A stretch of DNA of 64,000 bases from JBNKFV01 sp050289485 (GCA_050289485.1 JBNKFV010000005.1:124001-188000); one strand, 5' to 3'; positions 33,396 to 42,136 are shown, counted from the stretch's first letter. Notes: generated from the letters alone by a model not told the origin. A program made the numbers and translations.

Positions 33396-33874
33396 TTAAT
33401 CACTCAGGTTGGTTTTGGCTAACTCGAAAGGAAGCAATTTCCTGTCATTATCTAGCTTCACAACCTCGAGATCATGAAAGAGACTGGCTTTGAAATACTT
33501 GTAAATCTATAGATAATCGAACCCGTGTTTTTCCGCCTGATATCTATCCGATATGATAATAACTTTCATAATTTTCGCAATACGGATTTCCATATAACAC
33601 AGAGCACAAGGCTCTCCTGAAGCAATTAATGTTGCTCCTTTTAAATAAGATATTTTTCATTCCGTGATGAATCTCTTATCGCCTGAATTTCAGCGTGTGC
33701 GGTACAACCAAGATACTTGGCGACTTGGTTTGCCCCTTTGCCTATAATTTCTCCATTCTGATTAACGATAATTGCTGCAAACGGCAAGCCACCTATATTG
33801 ACATTGCTGATAGCTAAATCAATAACATTTTCTCCACACTTGATGAGCAGTTCTTCAGTGATATGGTCACACAT
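33396..33874 (-). pseudogene. Cytidine/guanine deaminase-fold protein, frameshifted
   Basis: The first frame (33874 to 33641, 77 residues) reads to TAHAEIQAIRDSSRNEKYL with the zinc His-Glu. A one-base shift near 33645 opens the continuation, TLIASGEPCALCYMEIRIAKIM, with the zinc PC-x-x-C pair, then an in-frame TAG interrupts DYL before IYKYFKASLFHDLEVVKLD, ending at 33396. The gene therefore has a frameshift and a nonsense codon. Its ATG overlaps the azoR stop by eight bases, so it was the second gene of an azoR operon. A single sequencing error could not explain both lesions. Confidence 0.8.
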
Positions 33875-34571
33875 TAGTGGCCTCATCTTTTAACGATGGA
33901 TTCATGGTTGAATTACTAAGTTCTGATGCAATACTTTCGGCTCGATCTATTGCATTTGCTACTGACATGCTGTGTCTATTGTCACCAAATTCTTGATATT
34001 CAGAGGCAATCTCATAAATTATATCTACCCCTAAATATTTACTCAGGGTCCGTAGGTGCGGTGTCAGGTGGCTAGAATCTTCTCTTATACCTCCTTTCTC
34101 AAAGCCAAACTCTCCGCTGGAAGTCACTATGATCAATGTCTTACTTGAGAATAAAGGCTGCAACGGGAAGTCCCCTCGTGAGAGATCGAAATCAAACGTT
34201 TTGTTTATGCGTATAATTTGATCGAACCAAGCTTTTAGCTGAGCCGGCATGCCGTAGTTATACATTGGTGAGGAAATCAAGATAACATCGGCTACTGCCA
34301 CCTCAGCTATCAATTTATCTGATAGCGCCAGCCTCTCTTTCTGTGCCGGGGTCCTTTTTTCTTCAGGGGTAAACACTGCGCCAACCCAATCCTGTGTAAT
34401 GAAAGCGGGAGGGTTCACTCCAACATCACGATAGATATACTCATCTTTAGGCCGATTTTGTTTCCACGTGTCAATGAATCGTAGAGCAATATTTTTGGAT
34501 ATGGAATCGTGACCCGGATTCGTGCTATTCACGGCTCTAACGCTGGAATCGATGTGTAATAATGTGCTCAT
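33867..34571 (-). CDS. azoR: FMN-dependent NADH:quinone/azo reductase
   Basis: A 234-residue flavodoxin-fold reductase. It opens MSTLLHIDSSVRAVNSTNPGHDSISKNIALRFIDTWKQ (phosphate-binding loop) and contains VILISSPMYNYGMPAQLKAWFDQIIRINKTF, the AzoR P-M-x-N-x-x-x-P hallmark for FMN. It reduces quinones and azo compounds with NADH in the cytosol. It lies first in an operon with a broken deaminase and is divergent from a LysR regulator with a dyad between them. Confidence 0.88.
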   Translation of the reverse strand: MSTLLHIDSSVRAVNSTNPGHDSISKNIALRFIDTWKQNRPKDEYIYRDVGVNPPAFITQDWVGAVFTPEEKRTPAQKERLALSDKLIAEVAVADVILISSPMYNYGMPAQLKAWFDQIIRINKTFDFDLSRGDFPLQPLFSSKTLIIVTSSGEFGFEKGGIREDSSHLTPHLRTLSKYLGVDIIYEIASEYQEFGDNRHSMSVANAIDRAESIASELSNSTMNPSLKDEATNV

Positions 34572-34649
34572 TTCATTACCTCAGTTGATTAATGATAGGA
34601 GCTATTTTGTGAGCCTGTATGGAATAGTACAAACGAAAAAAAAATACTT

Positions 34650-34672
34650 ATAGATGAGTTTAAATCATCTAT
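34650..34672. promoter_or_regulatory. LysR-type operator between azoR and LysR gene
   Basis: ATAGATGA and TCATCTAT form a perfect 8-bp inverted repeat with 7 bp between (T-N-A symmetry typical of LysR boxes). It lies 79 bp from the azoR start and 17 bp from the start of the divergent regulator. Confidence 0.7.
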
Positions 34673-34688
34673 ACTGTCGATGAACTAG

Positions 34689-35561
34689 TTGTTGATTTGG
34701 GGGTTAATTTTGCAGGTATCATTGCAGGCGCTGAAAGCCTTTGAGTCGGCTGCCCGTCGGGGAAGTTTTAAGTTGGCCGCAGAAGAGCTTTCGCTGACGC
34801 CAACAGCCATTTCGCACCACATTATTAACCTGGAGCGTCGGTTAAATGTAAATCTTTTTCATCGTCAGGGGCGGCGGATATCACTAACTGGAACAGGGAC
34901 GAGATTAGCTAAAGCAACCTCAGAAGGATTTCGGAAAATTGACCTCGCTTTGGAAGAGGTGATGAAGGCTGGCAGCGTGGTCAGGGTGACGACGACATCG
35001 TCATTAGCAGCTATGGTGCTGATCCCTTGTCAGCATGAATTTGAACAGGCCAACCCTGATGTTTCTATGGAAATATCGACCGGTGAGTCGGTTGATAGTC
35101 AATCATATATCATTCCAATTCGTTTCGGTGATGCCTCAGTCGCTGAGGATTCTGATGTCATTAGAACGGAGTCATTCAATGTATTTGGTGCTTATGGAAT
35201 GGCGCCTCCTTCCTGGTCAAAAGAACCCATTACCCTTTTTGCAACGGAGTGGAAAAATAAATCGTTACCGGATCCTCCACTAGCTGCCTGGTTGGAAATA
35301 AATGGACTGGAGGGCTCTAGTATTAAGCTCAAGAAATTTGACCAAGAACTTTTCGGGATCCAGCAGGCTATGGCAGAAGATGGGCTTGTGTTCTGTTCTA
35401 CGACGCTCACTAAAAGGCTATTGAAATCTAACCTGCTACAACAATTTGATACTCGTCCGGTCAAATCAGACTTGTGCTATTACGTACCAAATAAGGACAG
35501 CTTCGAAACTAGAAGTGCAGTCAGGTTTCTAAGTTGGATCGGAGATATTTTGAGCCAATAA
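34689..35561 (+). CDS. LysR-family regulator (GcvA-like)
   Basis: A 283-290-residue regulator. The N-terminal HTH (VSLQALKAFESAARRGSFKLAAEELSLTPTAISHHIINLERRLNVNLFHRQGRRISLTGTGTRL) is typical of the GcvA subgroup; the periplasmic-binding-like effector domain follows (VVRVTTTSSLAAMVLIPCQHEFEQANPDVSMEISTGES). Starts are non-ATG: TTG at 34710 sits six bases after GGGGG and fits best, TTG at 34689 also possible. It is divergent from azoR and probably its regulator, responding to quinone-like or azo-type compounds. Confidence 0.85.
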   Translation: MLIWGLILQVSLQALKAFESAARRGSFKLAAEELSLTPTAISHHIINLERRLNVNLFHRQGRRISLTGTGTRLAKATSEGFRKIDLALEEVMKAGSVVRVTTTSSLAAMVLIPCQHEFEQANPDVSMEISTGESVDSQSYIIPIRFGDASVAEDSDVIRTESFNVFGAYGMAPPSWSKEPITLFATEWKNKSLPDPPLAAWLEINGLEGSSIKLKKFDQELFGIQQAMAEDGLVFCSTTLTKRLLKSNLLQQFDTRPVKSDLCYYVPNKDSFETRSAVRFLSWIGDILSQ

Positions 35562-35694
35562 TTCGTGCGAGCACTTCTGACTAATTGAGTATTTACAAGG
35601 CAAAATACTTGCGTAACAAGGTACTACACACGGAAAATTACTCGCTGTGCTCCCACTTTTCCGGTGATCAAACCATTATATGCCTAGAGGTTAA

Positions 35695-36003
35695 ATGAAC
35701 ATAAGAGAACCTAAACATATAGACGTTATAAGTTTATCTCCTTACGAATATGTTGAATATGTAGGTGGCGAGGGGCGTAATTTTTTATCTTTACATCAAG
35801 AAGTAGGCTTTGGTGGTTACTCCGAAAATATTATTATAACAGACGAACAATCCCAGAAGTTTAACCAAGATAAAGTTAAATTTATAAAACAACTAATCTC
35901 TACTTTTGATCTAAAAACTAAAACATTCATGTTTCGCAATAAACAACGGCATATCCCTGACTTTGATAAGTGGGAATGTGTTAAATCCGCACTAGGTAAG
36001 TGA
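35695..36003 (+). CDS. Hypothetical protein, 102 residues
   Basis: An AT-rich gene for a small, soluble, mixed alpha/beta protein (MNIREPKHIDVISLSPYEYVEYVG ... IPDFDKWECVKSALGK). No signal peptide or membrane segment, and no family that I recognise. The ATG follows CTAGAGG by a normal distance. Its composition differs from the core genes, and it lies alone between LysR and a non-coding stretch, so horizontal acquisition is likely. Confidence 0.55.
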   Translation: MNIREPKHIDVISLSPYEYVEYVGGEGRNFLSLHQEVGFGGYSENIIITDEQSQKFNQDKVKFIKQLISTFDLKTKTFMFRNKQRHIPDFDKWECVKSALGK

Positions 36004-36510
36004 CATGGCATTGAGAATTATGTTGAAAGAATGCCAATAAAAGGGGAAAGATTTCTGTCTGGTGTTCTGTCTTCCGGTTTGTTTGTGATTTTTTTGATGG
36101 TTGATGTCGTAATGATATTGGATATTAGCAATAATCCTTCTTTCAACTTTTATGGATGATTGTTGTTGTAAAATTCTTGGAACTTCTGGTTTTTTTATGT
36201 TGCGGTTAGAAGTTTTTTTGGTAAAACCAGCTAACAAATAATAAAGATTATTTGTTAGCTGGTTCATTGTTGGTAGTATGTGGTGGTTGTCTATTATTGG
36301 TGGCTATATACTCAGAACCTGCAAAAAGTATCGGCGCGCTTATTGTGTCTGTCGGTTTGCTAAGGTTTGGTATTTCAATTATTAAAAAATAATGCAAGAA
36401 ATTCGGGTTGATTAACAAGAACAAAATACGGCCGGCTATCTCGATTCGTTCTATGTTAGCCAATAAAATTGTTCCTGTTATTAATACATTATGTAAATAG
36501 GAAGATAAAT
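36004..36510. other. Non-coding AT-rich gap
   Basis: This 507-bp stretch has no convincing gene on either strand. Two leftward frames (35992-36267 and 36248-36529) lack an RBS and known composition. Its one strong feature is the long hairpin at 36225-36264. Confidence 0.5.
36225..36264. repeat. Perfect 18-bp inverted repeat (hairpin)
   Basis: AACCAGCTAACAAATAAT pairs perfectly with ATTATTTGTTAGCTGGTT across the loop AAAG. It is unusually long for a terminator and has no U-tract. It may be the footprint of an excised mobile element or a regulatory cruciform. Confidence 0.7.
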
Positions 36511-36825
36511 ATGGCAGGAAATTACCCAAGAAGAATTAAGGAATTACCCGCATACGATGGTCGTTTTGACGCTTATAAATTGGAAGCAAAAGAAAGTGAT
36601 GTGTTGTTTGCATCGTATCCTGCGGGAACCACTATTCCTCCTCATAGTCATGAAACGGACAATCATGGTGTAATCACCAAAGGTGAACTTACACTAACAA
36701 TGAATGGCGTAGTTCACAAAATTGGTATTGGCCAGTGGTACCATGTTCCCGCACATGTAGAGCATTCAGCTTATTTTGAAATTGAAACCGATGAGATCGA
36801 ATTTTGGTTTCGGGAAAAGAGCTAG
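36511..36825 (+). CDS. Cupin-domain protein
   Basis: A 104-residue single-domain cupin. Motif 1 PPHSHETDNHGVITKGELTLTMNG holds two His and one Glu-type ligand; motif 2 WYHVPAHVEHSAYFE supplies the third His. The ATG at 36511 follows AGGAAG. Cupins bind metal and often act as small enzymes or sensor modules; function not inferable. A 32-base gap precedes a membrane-protein gene, so the two and the GNAT gene may form an operon. Confidence 0.82.
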   Translation: MAGNYPRRIKELPAYDGRFDAYKLEAKESDVLFASYPAGTTIPPHSHETDNHGVITKGELTLTMNGVVHKIGIGQWYHVPAHVEHSAYFEIETDEIEFWFREKS

Positions 36826-36857
36826 TATCAAGCACAGACAACATAAGGGATGTAGCT

Positions 36858-37463
36858 ATGAATTTTACTAACACTCGAACTATCCAAATTACTGCGTGTT
36901 TGCTGTTGGCGCTGGTGGTTACGCAGGCGCTTTTTACGATGCTCTACGTTGCTGAGATTCATGCCTCACAGCAGCTTTTCTGGGGCCTGGAAGGCCTGCT
37001 CTTTACCCTGCTGGCAGCGTTTGCTGGCGCTGCGATGGTGCAGGCTAAAGACTACCACGTAGGGTGGTCTGCCATTGCGTTCAGCGCAGTACTCAATGTA
37101 GTGCAGGTTAGTATTGGTCTCACTATGTTCGGGCCATTTCGCGAAGCTTCTAGTCAACTCGATGCACTTGGGCCCGTCGCAGGCGCAGTTGTCGCCTTGT
37201 CTTTTATGCTCTATTACGCGGCAAAATTTTTGTTGGGCTTAGCTGCACTGATTTTCGGTGTAGCTAAAATGGCTAGTGGCTCAAAAGCATTGGGTGGCCT
37301 GGCAGCATCGGTTGGCGTTGTTGCTATGTTAGCTAATGCGATTTTGATCGCGTTTGGGCGTGGTGCCTTTCTACCCTCGCCTGTTGCTGGGGGATCGGGC
37401 GTTCTTGCAACCTTGCTTTTGGCGCTCTGCCTGCTGAGCGTTGCCCGCGAAGACGAATATTGA
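36858..37463 (+). CDS. Predicted five- to six-helix membrane protein
   Basis: A 201-residue integral membrane protein with about five to six hydrophobic helices and short loops (for example FWGLEGLLFTLLAAFAGAAMVQAKDYHVGWSAIAFSAVLNVVQVSIGLTMFGPF). I recognise no named domain. The start at 36858 (MNFTNTRTIQ) gives a clean N-terminus with GGGAT upstream. It lies between the cupin and GNAT genes. Confidence 0.75.
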   Translation: MNFTNTRTIQITACLLLALVVTQALFTMLYVAEIHASQQLFWGLEGLLFTLLAAFAGAAMVQAKDYHVGWSAIAFSAVLNVVQVSIGLTMFGPFREASSQLDALGPVAGAVVALSFMLYYAAKFLLGLAALIFGVAKMASGSKALGGLAASVGVVAMLANAILIAFGRGAFLPSPVAGGSGVLATLLLALCLLSVAREDEY

Positions 37464-37545
37464 GATTCCACCTAACAGGGCAAAGCAAATTCGACGCGCT
37501 AAAGCATGCGTCTGTTTGTGGTGTTATGAAATATTAGGAGATATC

Positions 37546-37971
37546 GTGCCAACCCAAGCAAAAACGGATTCAGAAATCTTAGGCTGTTTTGATGTGATGG
37601 TTGAACTTCGTCCCCATTTAAAGCGAGATCAATTCGTCGAGACCGTTCGAGCTATGGAACGTGAGGGTTACCAGCTTGTGTTCGTAGAAGATCAAAAAGG
37701 TGTAGTGGCAGTTTCTGGTTTCCGTATTTATACAAATCTCTTTATGGGCAAACATCTTTACGTTGATGATCTTGTCACCGCAAGCCGAGTTAGATCTCAG
37801 GGTTACGGTGAGTTAATGGTCAATTGGTTGCGAGCACGGGCTATGGAAGCAGGGTGCAATTATCTTCATCTCGATTCTGGTATCCATAGAGGTCAGGCGC
37901 ATAAGTTTTATTTCAAGCAGGGTTTTACTATAGCCAGCTACCATTTCAGTGAGCAGCTAAATGTTTCATAG
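37546..37971 (+). CDS. GNAT-family N-acetyltransferase
   Basis: A 141-residue acetyltransferase. HLYVDDLVTASRVRSQGYGELMVNWLRARAMEAGCNYLHLDSG contains the acetyl-CoA pyrophosphate-binding loop (R-x-x-G-x-G here R-SQGYG) and the HKFYFKQGFTIASYHF C-terminal GNAT motif. A GTG start at 37546 has AGGAG five bases upstream; a longer frame reads into the previous gene. Substrate unknown. Confidence 0.85.
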   Translation: MPTQAKTDSEILGCFDVMVELRPHLKRDQFVETVRAMEREGYQLVFVEDQKGVVAVSGFRIYTNLFMGKHLYVDDLVTASRVRSQGYGELMVNWLRARAMEAGCNYLHLDSGIHRGQAHKFYFKQGFTIASYHFSEQLNVS

Positions 37972-38599
37972 CCCCTCTATGACCGAATCTGTCAAAGAAT
38001 AATAAATCGTCAGCATTCTCGGTTTAATACCAGGAGCGAACTTAACCCGGCAAGGGCCAGCATGGTAGATGACTTTGCTGGCTATATTTGGCCTGGCTAT
38101 CGGGCTTGTGCGTTGGGTAAAAGAGTGGCTCTACATACTCCCCATGCAGAATACCTGAAGTTGGGAAGTAATTATGAGGGTAGAGCAGAGTGCTGCAGAA
38201 AGGTGTTTGGTGCACCAGGTTGTTGTCGATCTGGTCTAGGAAGTTCGTTCGACAACAAGCACGGGGGCGGCGTTTGAGTGTGATCGATTTAAGGGTGGCA
38301 TAGAACGATGACATGGCAGGAGAATCAGGCCGGCTCGGATGGGCAGATCAATGATTTTTCATGCCATAAGTTTCACCCGACCCCACTTTAGACCCCACTT
38401 TAATAAACAGGTGGTTTGTTATGTCGAAAAACTTGACAGCGCTTAAAGGAAAATATTGATTATCTGAAAATAAGTCTATATAAATCAACAGGTTGAAAGT
38501 ATTGGCCTAAATTGTGCCTTTATGCTGTCTTAGTGATTTTGGTGCCAAGGGGCGGCACGATATCACTACCACGAGTTACCAATTTTTGCGGGATTAAAA
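37972..38599. other. Non-coding gap with a half copy of the palindromic repeat
   Basis: No convincing gene. TTAACCCGGCAAG at 38042-38054 is one arm of the 35-nt palindrome; the second arm is absent. A direct repeat GACCCCACTTTA occurs twice at about 38379-38403. Frames in both directions here lack an RBS and codon structure. Confidence 0.45.
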
Positions 38600-39310
38600 A
38601 TGACTAATTTTTTCAAAATACTGAGCACATTCTTTGGGGTAGCACTATGGGCTGCGAATAGCCAAGCTATTCCGGTTTCTTATGGCTCTACTTCTCACAA
38701 CACGACCGCTTGGCAGGAACTGGCCAACGCACCCGCCGGCGACGAATTCGGTGTTTCGTGGACAGTGGATGGGGGACTTACCTGGGGGCGTGACGAACTA
38801 TATGTTGGTCAGGCAGTTCAATTTAGATTCAATATGCACAAGGATAACGTTGGCACTCATTATGCGGACTTGCTAAAAGCATGGGTTGACTGGGGCCATG
38901 ATGGCAGTTTTGATGCCAGTGACAAGGTTGTTTATGCTGAGCACTTGTTGTCAACAGAGCCTACGCTGGGTACTTGGGTAACCCCTACCAATCCAGATCT
39001 TGAATATTATTCAGCGGTATACAACCTAACTGCCGCCGATGTTGGTGAAACCTGGTTACGTGCTCTGGCTACTTGCACTCACTCAGTGACTAATATGTAT
39101 GGCGCGAGCTGGGGTGACCAGTGGAGCAGTGCTTACACCGATCACTATGACGAGCTGCTAGTTCCTGCAGGTTTCTACTACCAGGGCGAAACCGAAGAGT
39201 GGAAACTGGTTGTTCACGCTGTACCGGAGCCTTCGAGCACCGTATTGATGGCGCTGGGTCTTTTGGGATTGGCTATTTCTCGCAGAAGAAGTAAACGATC
39301 AGCTAAGTAA
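38600..39310 (+). CDS. PEP-CTERM sorting-signal protein
   Basis: A 236-residue exported protein. Signal peptide (MTNFFKILSTFFGVALWAANSQA), then a beta-rich domain with VDWGHDGSFDASDKVVYAE, resembling GEVED-type extracellular domains, and a C-terminal sorting signal: VPEPSS, hydrophobic helix TVLMALGLLGLAISRRRSKR. PEP-CTERM proteins are processed by exosortase and usually end in the exopolysaccharide or biofilm matrix. No exosortase gene is in the window. Followed by a good terminator. Confidence 0.85.
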   Translation: MTNFFKILSTFFGVALWAANSQAIPVSYGSTSHNTTAWQELANAPAGDEFGVSWTVDGGLTWGRDELYVGQAVQFRFNMHKDNVGTHYADLLKAWVDWGHDGSFDASDKVVYAEHLLSTEPTLGTWVTPTNPDLEYYSAVYNLTAADVGETWLRALATCTHSVTNMYGASWGDQWSSAYTDHYDELLVPAGFYYQGETEEWKLVVHAVPEPSSTVLMALGLLGLAISRRRSKRSAK

Positions 39311-39423
39311 TTCTACGTGTGTTGTAAGTGCGTGCTTCTGAACGTTTAGGTCGGCGCGCGTACTTGCCTCCGGTTGAGCTAATCAGTTTTACTCTTCCAG
39401 GTTGGCGATTACAGACATGCAGT

Positions 39424-39454
39424 TGCGGGAGCAAATACAGCTCCCGCAGTTTTT
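39424..39454 (+). terminator. Rho-independent terminator
   Basis: TGCGGGAGC and GCTCCCGCA pair across 7 nt, followed by GTTTTT. Ends the PEP-CTERM gene transcript. Confidence 0.88.
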
Positions 39455-39508
39455 CCCTCTTATCCTGCTCCTGATTTTATCGATCTAATTTTATCGAAAT
39501 ACTCCCCG

Positions 39509-40435
39509 TTAACAGGCATCTGTGGTCAGGTTTGTGTCTGGGTCTAAATGACTGAACGGTGGGCTGCCGGTTGAGCGACCATGCACGGTGTGTTGTGGAT
39601 CGACAAACCAGTAAGCGCGCGCATTATCAAGATCACCCATGATAATCAGGTTGCCGGGCGTTGTAACATAATCACCGATGGTGAGTCCGGCTCCGTCTTC
39701 GATGGGGTCGTCCGATCCGGCTGCGGCTTTACCGATCAAGCCGCCCACCAAGGCGCCGATAAGTACGGCAACAGCTACCACAACCAATGCGATCAGCACG
39801 ACTACGAGAAGGCAGAGTAGATAAAAGGGCCCCGAAGCACTGCAACCAATAGCTGCTCCAATCGCCACCGCTGCAATAATACCTCCTATGCCCGCTACGG
39901 CTGCGCCGACAATAGCTCCGGTGCCTGCTGCGCATACTTCTGAACTGTGAAAAAATGCCGTTAATAAGGGTGAGCGTTCTGTGTCGTCGTTACATACAAC
40001 CGTTGCGCCGCCGTTATGGGTGAGGTCCCAATAGATACAGCGGATAACGACATCAATTCGTGGATGGCTTGCCGCAAACGGAAATACCCATTCCGACCAG
40101 TTATCGAAAGAAGGAAAAACAGCTTCAATCACGCCGGATGAGCAAGTTTGTAACCCTTCTGGTTTTTCAATGCAGTTTTTATAAAGGAAAACACCAATAA
40201 TAATCAGCAGGGTCACATAAGCGGCTATCGCTGCCAGCCAAATGACGACTGGGGCCGATATGCCCAGGAAGGTAAATATTTGCGTTAAAAAGGCGATAGT
40301 TTCGGCGAGTTTGGACACGACGGCAATGATGCCCGATACCAACGAAATCAAAAACATGATAACGCCAAACAGATCTGAAAATGTGGTTTCTGTTGCAGCG
40401 CTGCCAGATCCACAGGCGGGTTTAGTGAGTGACAT
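39509..40435 (-). CDS. Unknown protein with glycine-rich membrane segments (third of three-gene operon)
   Basis: A 308-residue protein without a clear signal peptide. Segments: N-terminal hydrophobic helices (about 25-105; FGVIMFLISLVSGIIAVVSK, VVIWLAAIAAYVTLLIIIGVFLY), a soluble cysteine-containing section (GLQTCSSGVIEAVFPSFDNW to VVCNDD), a Gly/Ala/Val/Ile hydrophobic run (IVGAAVAGIGGIIAAVAIGAAIG and LLVVVLIALVVVAVAVLIGALVGGLIG) that could form a pore-like hairpin, then a C-terminal domain (GDYVTTPGNLIIMGDLDNARAYWFVDP). No family recognised. Translated four bases after the previous gene. Confidence 0.7.
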   Translation of the reverse strand: MSLTKPACGSGSAATETTFSDLFGVIMFLISLVSGIIAVVSKLAETIAFLTQIFTFLGISAPVVIWLAAIAAYVTLLIIIGVFLYKNCIEKPEGLQTCSSGVIEAVFPSFDNWSEWVFPFAASHPRIDVVIRCIYWDLTHNGGATVVCNDDTERSPLLTAFFHSSEVCAAGTGAIVGAAVAGIGGIIAAVAIGAAIGCSASGPFYLLCLLVVVLIALVVVAVAVLIGALVGGLIGKAAAGSDDPIEDGAGLTIGDYVTTPGNLIIMGDLDNARAYWFVDPQHTVHGRSTGSPPFSHLDPDTNLTTDAC

Positions 40436-40438
40436 GGC

Positions 40439-40867
40439 TTACCCCTCCTTGACGACGTGATCGCGACGATCACACAAACGACAAAGCAGTCGGCCTACCA
40501 AATAGCCAACTACCAATCCCAATAAAAAGAAAAGAGTGGGTACGCCCACCAGATTACATACATAAATTGTTAATACAGAGGTGAGTAAACAATTGATGGC
40601 TAATGGAAGCAGTAAAGGGCCTGCCTGGTATTGGAGCCACATGCTGAGCATCACGAGTAACCAGCACCAGCAAAACACGGCCAACACCAATGCCAGATAT
40701 AACCACAACGGATAACTAACGCTACCACTCACATTGGCGGTTAACCATACAAGCGAAAATAACATGCCACAAAATACACCGATTAACATGCCGTTGAGTT
40801 CGCAAGGGCGCAGGCGTTTTGAAAAGGGGCGAGTGACAGCGATTAATGCGCGAATGAAAGTCATCAT
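40439..40867 (-). CDS. Unknown four-helix membrane protein (second of three-gene operon)
   Basis: A 142-residue integral membrane protein: an amphipathic basic N-terminus (MMTFIRALIAVTRPFSKRLR), then about four helices (MLIGVFCGMLFSLVWL, LYLALVLAVFCWCWLLVML, LLLPLAINCLLTSVLTIYV, LFFLLGLVVGYLVGRLL) and a charged tail (CDRRDHVVKEG). No recognised domain. Its start overlaps the end of the upstream gene by four bases (ATGA). Confidence 0.75.
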   Translation of the reverse strand: MMTFIRALIAVTRPFSKRLRPCELNGMLIGVFCGMLFSLVWLTANVSGSVSYPLWLYLALVLAVFCWCWLLVMLSMWLQYQAGPLLLPLAINCLLTSVLTIYVCNLVGVPTLFFLLGLVVGYLVGRLLCRLCDRRDHVVKEG

Positions 40868-41670
40868 GAATCTACCCTCACTAATAATGTGACGCCGCCA
40901 AGGGTTTTTCCGCTACTGGTAACCGCAATGACCGTTGCTTCTTTCAAAACAAAGCCTCCGGCTGGCGGGACTATCGACGCAGGAATAGCCGCGGTTAATG
41001 TTGCGGTAATTTGCTCGTTCGGCAAAAAGTTATGGCTGGTAGGTGATACGGTTGCGCCGATGTCGTTGGGTTGCACCACTAGGTTAATGGTTTCATTAGC
41101 TAGGCTTTGATTGACTACAGCAAAATTGACCGAAGGGCTTTTTCCGCTTTCCGACGTAAGCACTCCATGAATAGCTTGAAAGCCTAGGTTATTGTCTGGG
41201 TCTTTATCATGTGGATGAGATAGATTGACCCGAATCGACACGTTATTACCCAGGTCTTTGATAGCTTGGTTTACGGGAAAATTTAAGACCTGGTTGGAAG
41301 GGCCTATTCCCAGGTTAATCATTTGTGCGCCCAAGGGGCTAAACGGTGTGCCGATACCAAAAGGTGCCCAATTGACCTGAACCAATACATTAACGGCACT
41401 GGCCTCGGTCGATTCGTTATGCACAATAACTTCGACATTATCCATAAACCGCCAAGGGGCCCACCAGTTGGTTTTTATATCTGGGCTTTCCCACGACGCG
41501 TTCAAACCCTGCGCGATACGTTGCAACTGGCTGTATATTGCCGGATCTGGTCGTTTGGGCGGTTTGTCGGTACTAATGCAATGGCACCGTGATGGTCGCT
41601 CGGGTCTTATTGGGGCGCATGGTCGAACATTGTCTAACCTTGAGCGTGTAGCCAATTTGCGATTATTCAC
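40864..41670 (-). CDS. Unknown beta-rich protein (first of three-gene operon)
   Basis: A 268-residue protein starting with a basic, Pro/Cys-rich N-terminus (RPCAPIRPERPSRCHC) with no signal peptide. The body has two repeats resembling Ig-like or CARDB-type folds: NVEVIVHNESTEASAVNVLVQVNWAPFGIG and SVNFAVVNQSLANETINLVVQPND. I recognise no family. It overlaps the next gene by four bases; the operon reads leftwards, away from the FNT gene. Confidence 0.7.
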   Translation of the reverse strand: MNNRKLATRSRLDNVRPCAPIRPERPSRCHCISTDKPPKRPDPAIYSQLQRIAQGLNASWESPDIKTNWWAPWRFMDNVEVIVHNESTEASAVNVLVQVNWAPFGIGTPFSPLGAQMINLGIGPSNQVLNFPVNQAIKDLGNNVSIRVNLSHPHDKDPDNNLGFQAIHGVLTSESGKSPSVNFAVVNQSLANETINLVVQPNDIGATVSPTSHNFLPNEQITATLTAAIPASIVPPAGGFVLKEATVIAVTSSGKTLGGVTLLVRVDS

Positions 41671-42136
41671 ATCGGCCTCCTTGTAACATTACTGTTAACC
41701 GCTAAAAGCTCAGAATTTGAGCCCTGGTTTAAACACGATCAATCTGTGTTTCCCTATACCTCATGGCGACTATAGGGGAGGGAGATGTGTTATCTCTGTG
41801 ACAAATTACCCTGGGGCTTGTGAACAGTTCCCGTTGTTCTGTATTGGTGCGGTTCTGTGTGCTGTGACTTTTGTGGTGCAGTCTTCTTTTGGTCGCTATT
41901 TTTTGCTATGCCTTTTTTTGATACATGCAGGCGTATTCCATAATGTTATTGAGTGTATTGAGGTGCACTGGCTTGGTGCCGTTAAATCCAGTGTGTAGTG
42001 GAAAAGTTAAATTTTTCAATAGGTTATGAATTTTTTAAATGCGTTGGCATGAAAGGTGCTGAGTAGAGTTGCTTGTTATTTTGCAGCAACTCAATTTTTA
42101 ACAACTATGTAAACAACGATAGGGCGAGAAAATACT
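41671..42136. other. Intergenic region between unknown operon and FNT gene
   Basis: 466 bp. A rightward frame (41717-41998) has hydrophobic stretches but no RBS and is unlikely to be a gene. Promoters for both divergent units must lie here; no clear operator seen. Confidence 0.4.

Noticed and set aside
35992..36529. Two leftward frames between the 102-residue gene and cupin gene
   Set aside because: No RBS, AT-rich random-like translation, and they cover the 18-bp hairpin.
37465..37540. CACCTAAC followed by GTGTTATG, possible attC before the GNAT gene
   Set aside because: The second box does not fit GTTRRRY and the interior forms only a 5-bp stem.
38042..38314. 90-residue leftward frame
   Set aside because: Starts and ends in repeat sequence, no RBS, no domain recognised.
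41717..41998. 93-residue rightward frame with hydrophobic stretch
   Set aside because: No RBS, poor codon pattern, and it lies in the divergent promoter region.
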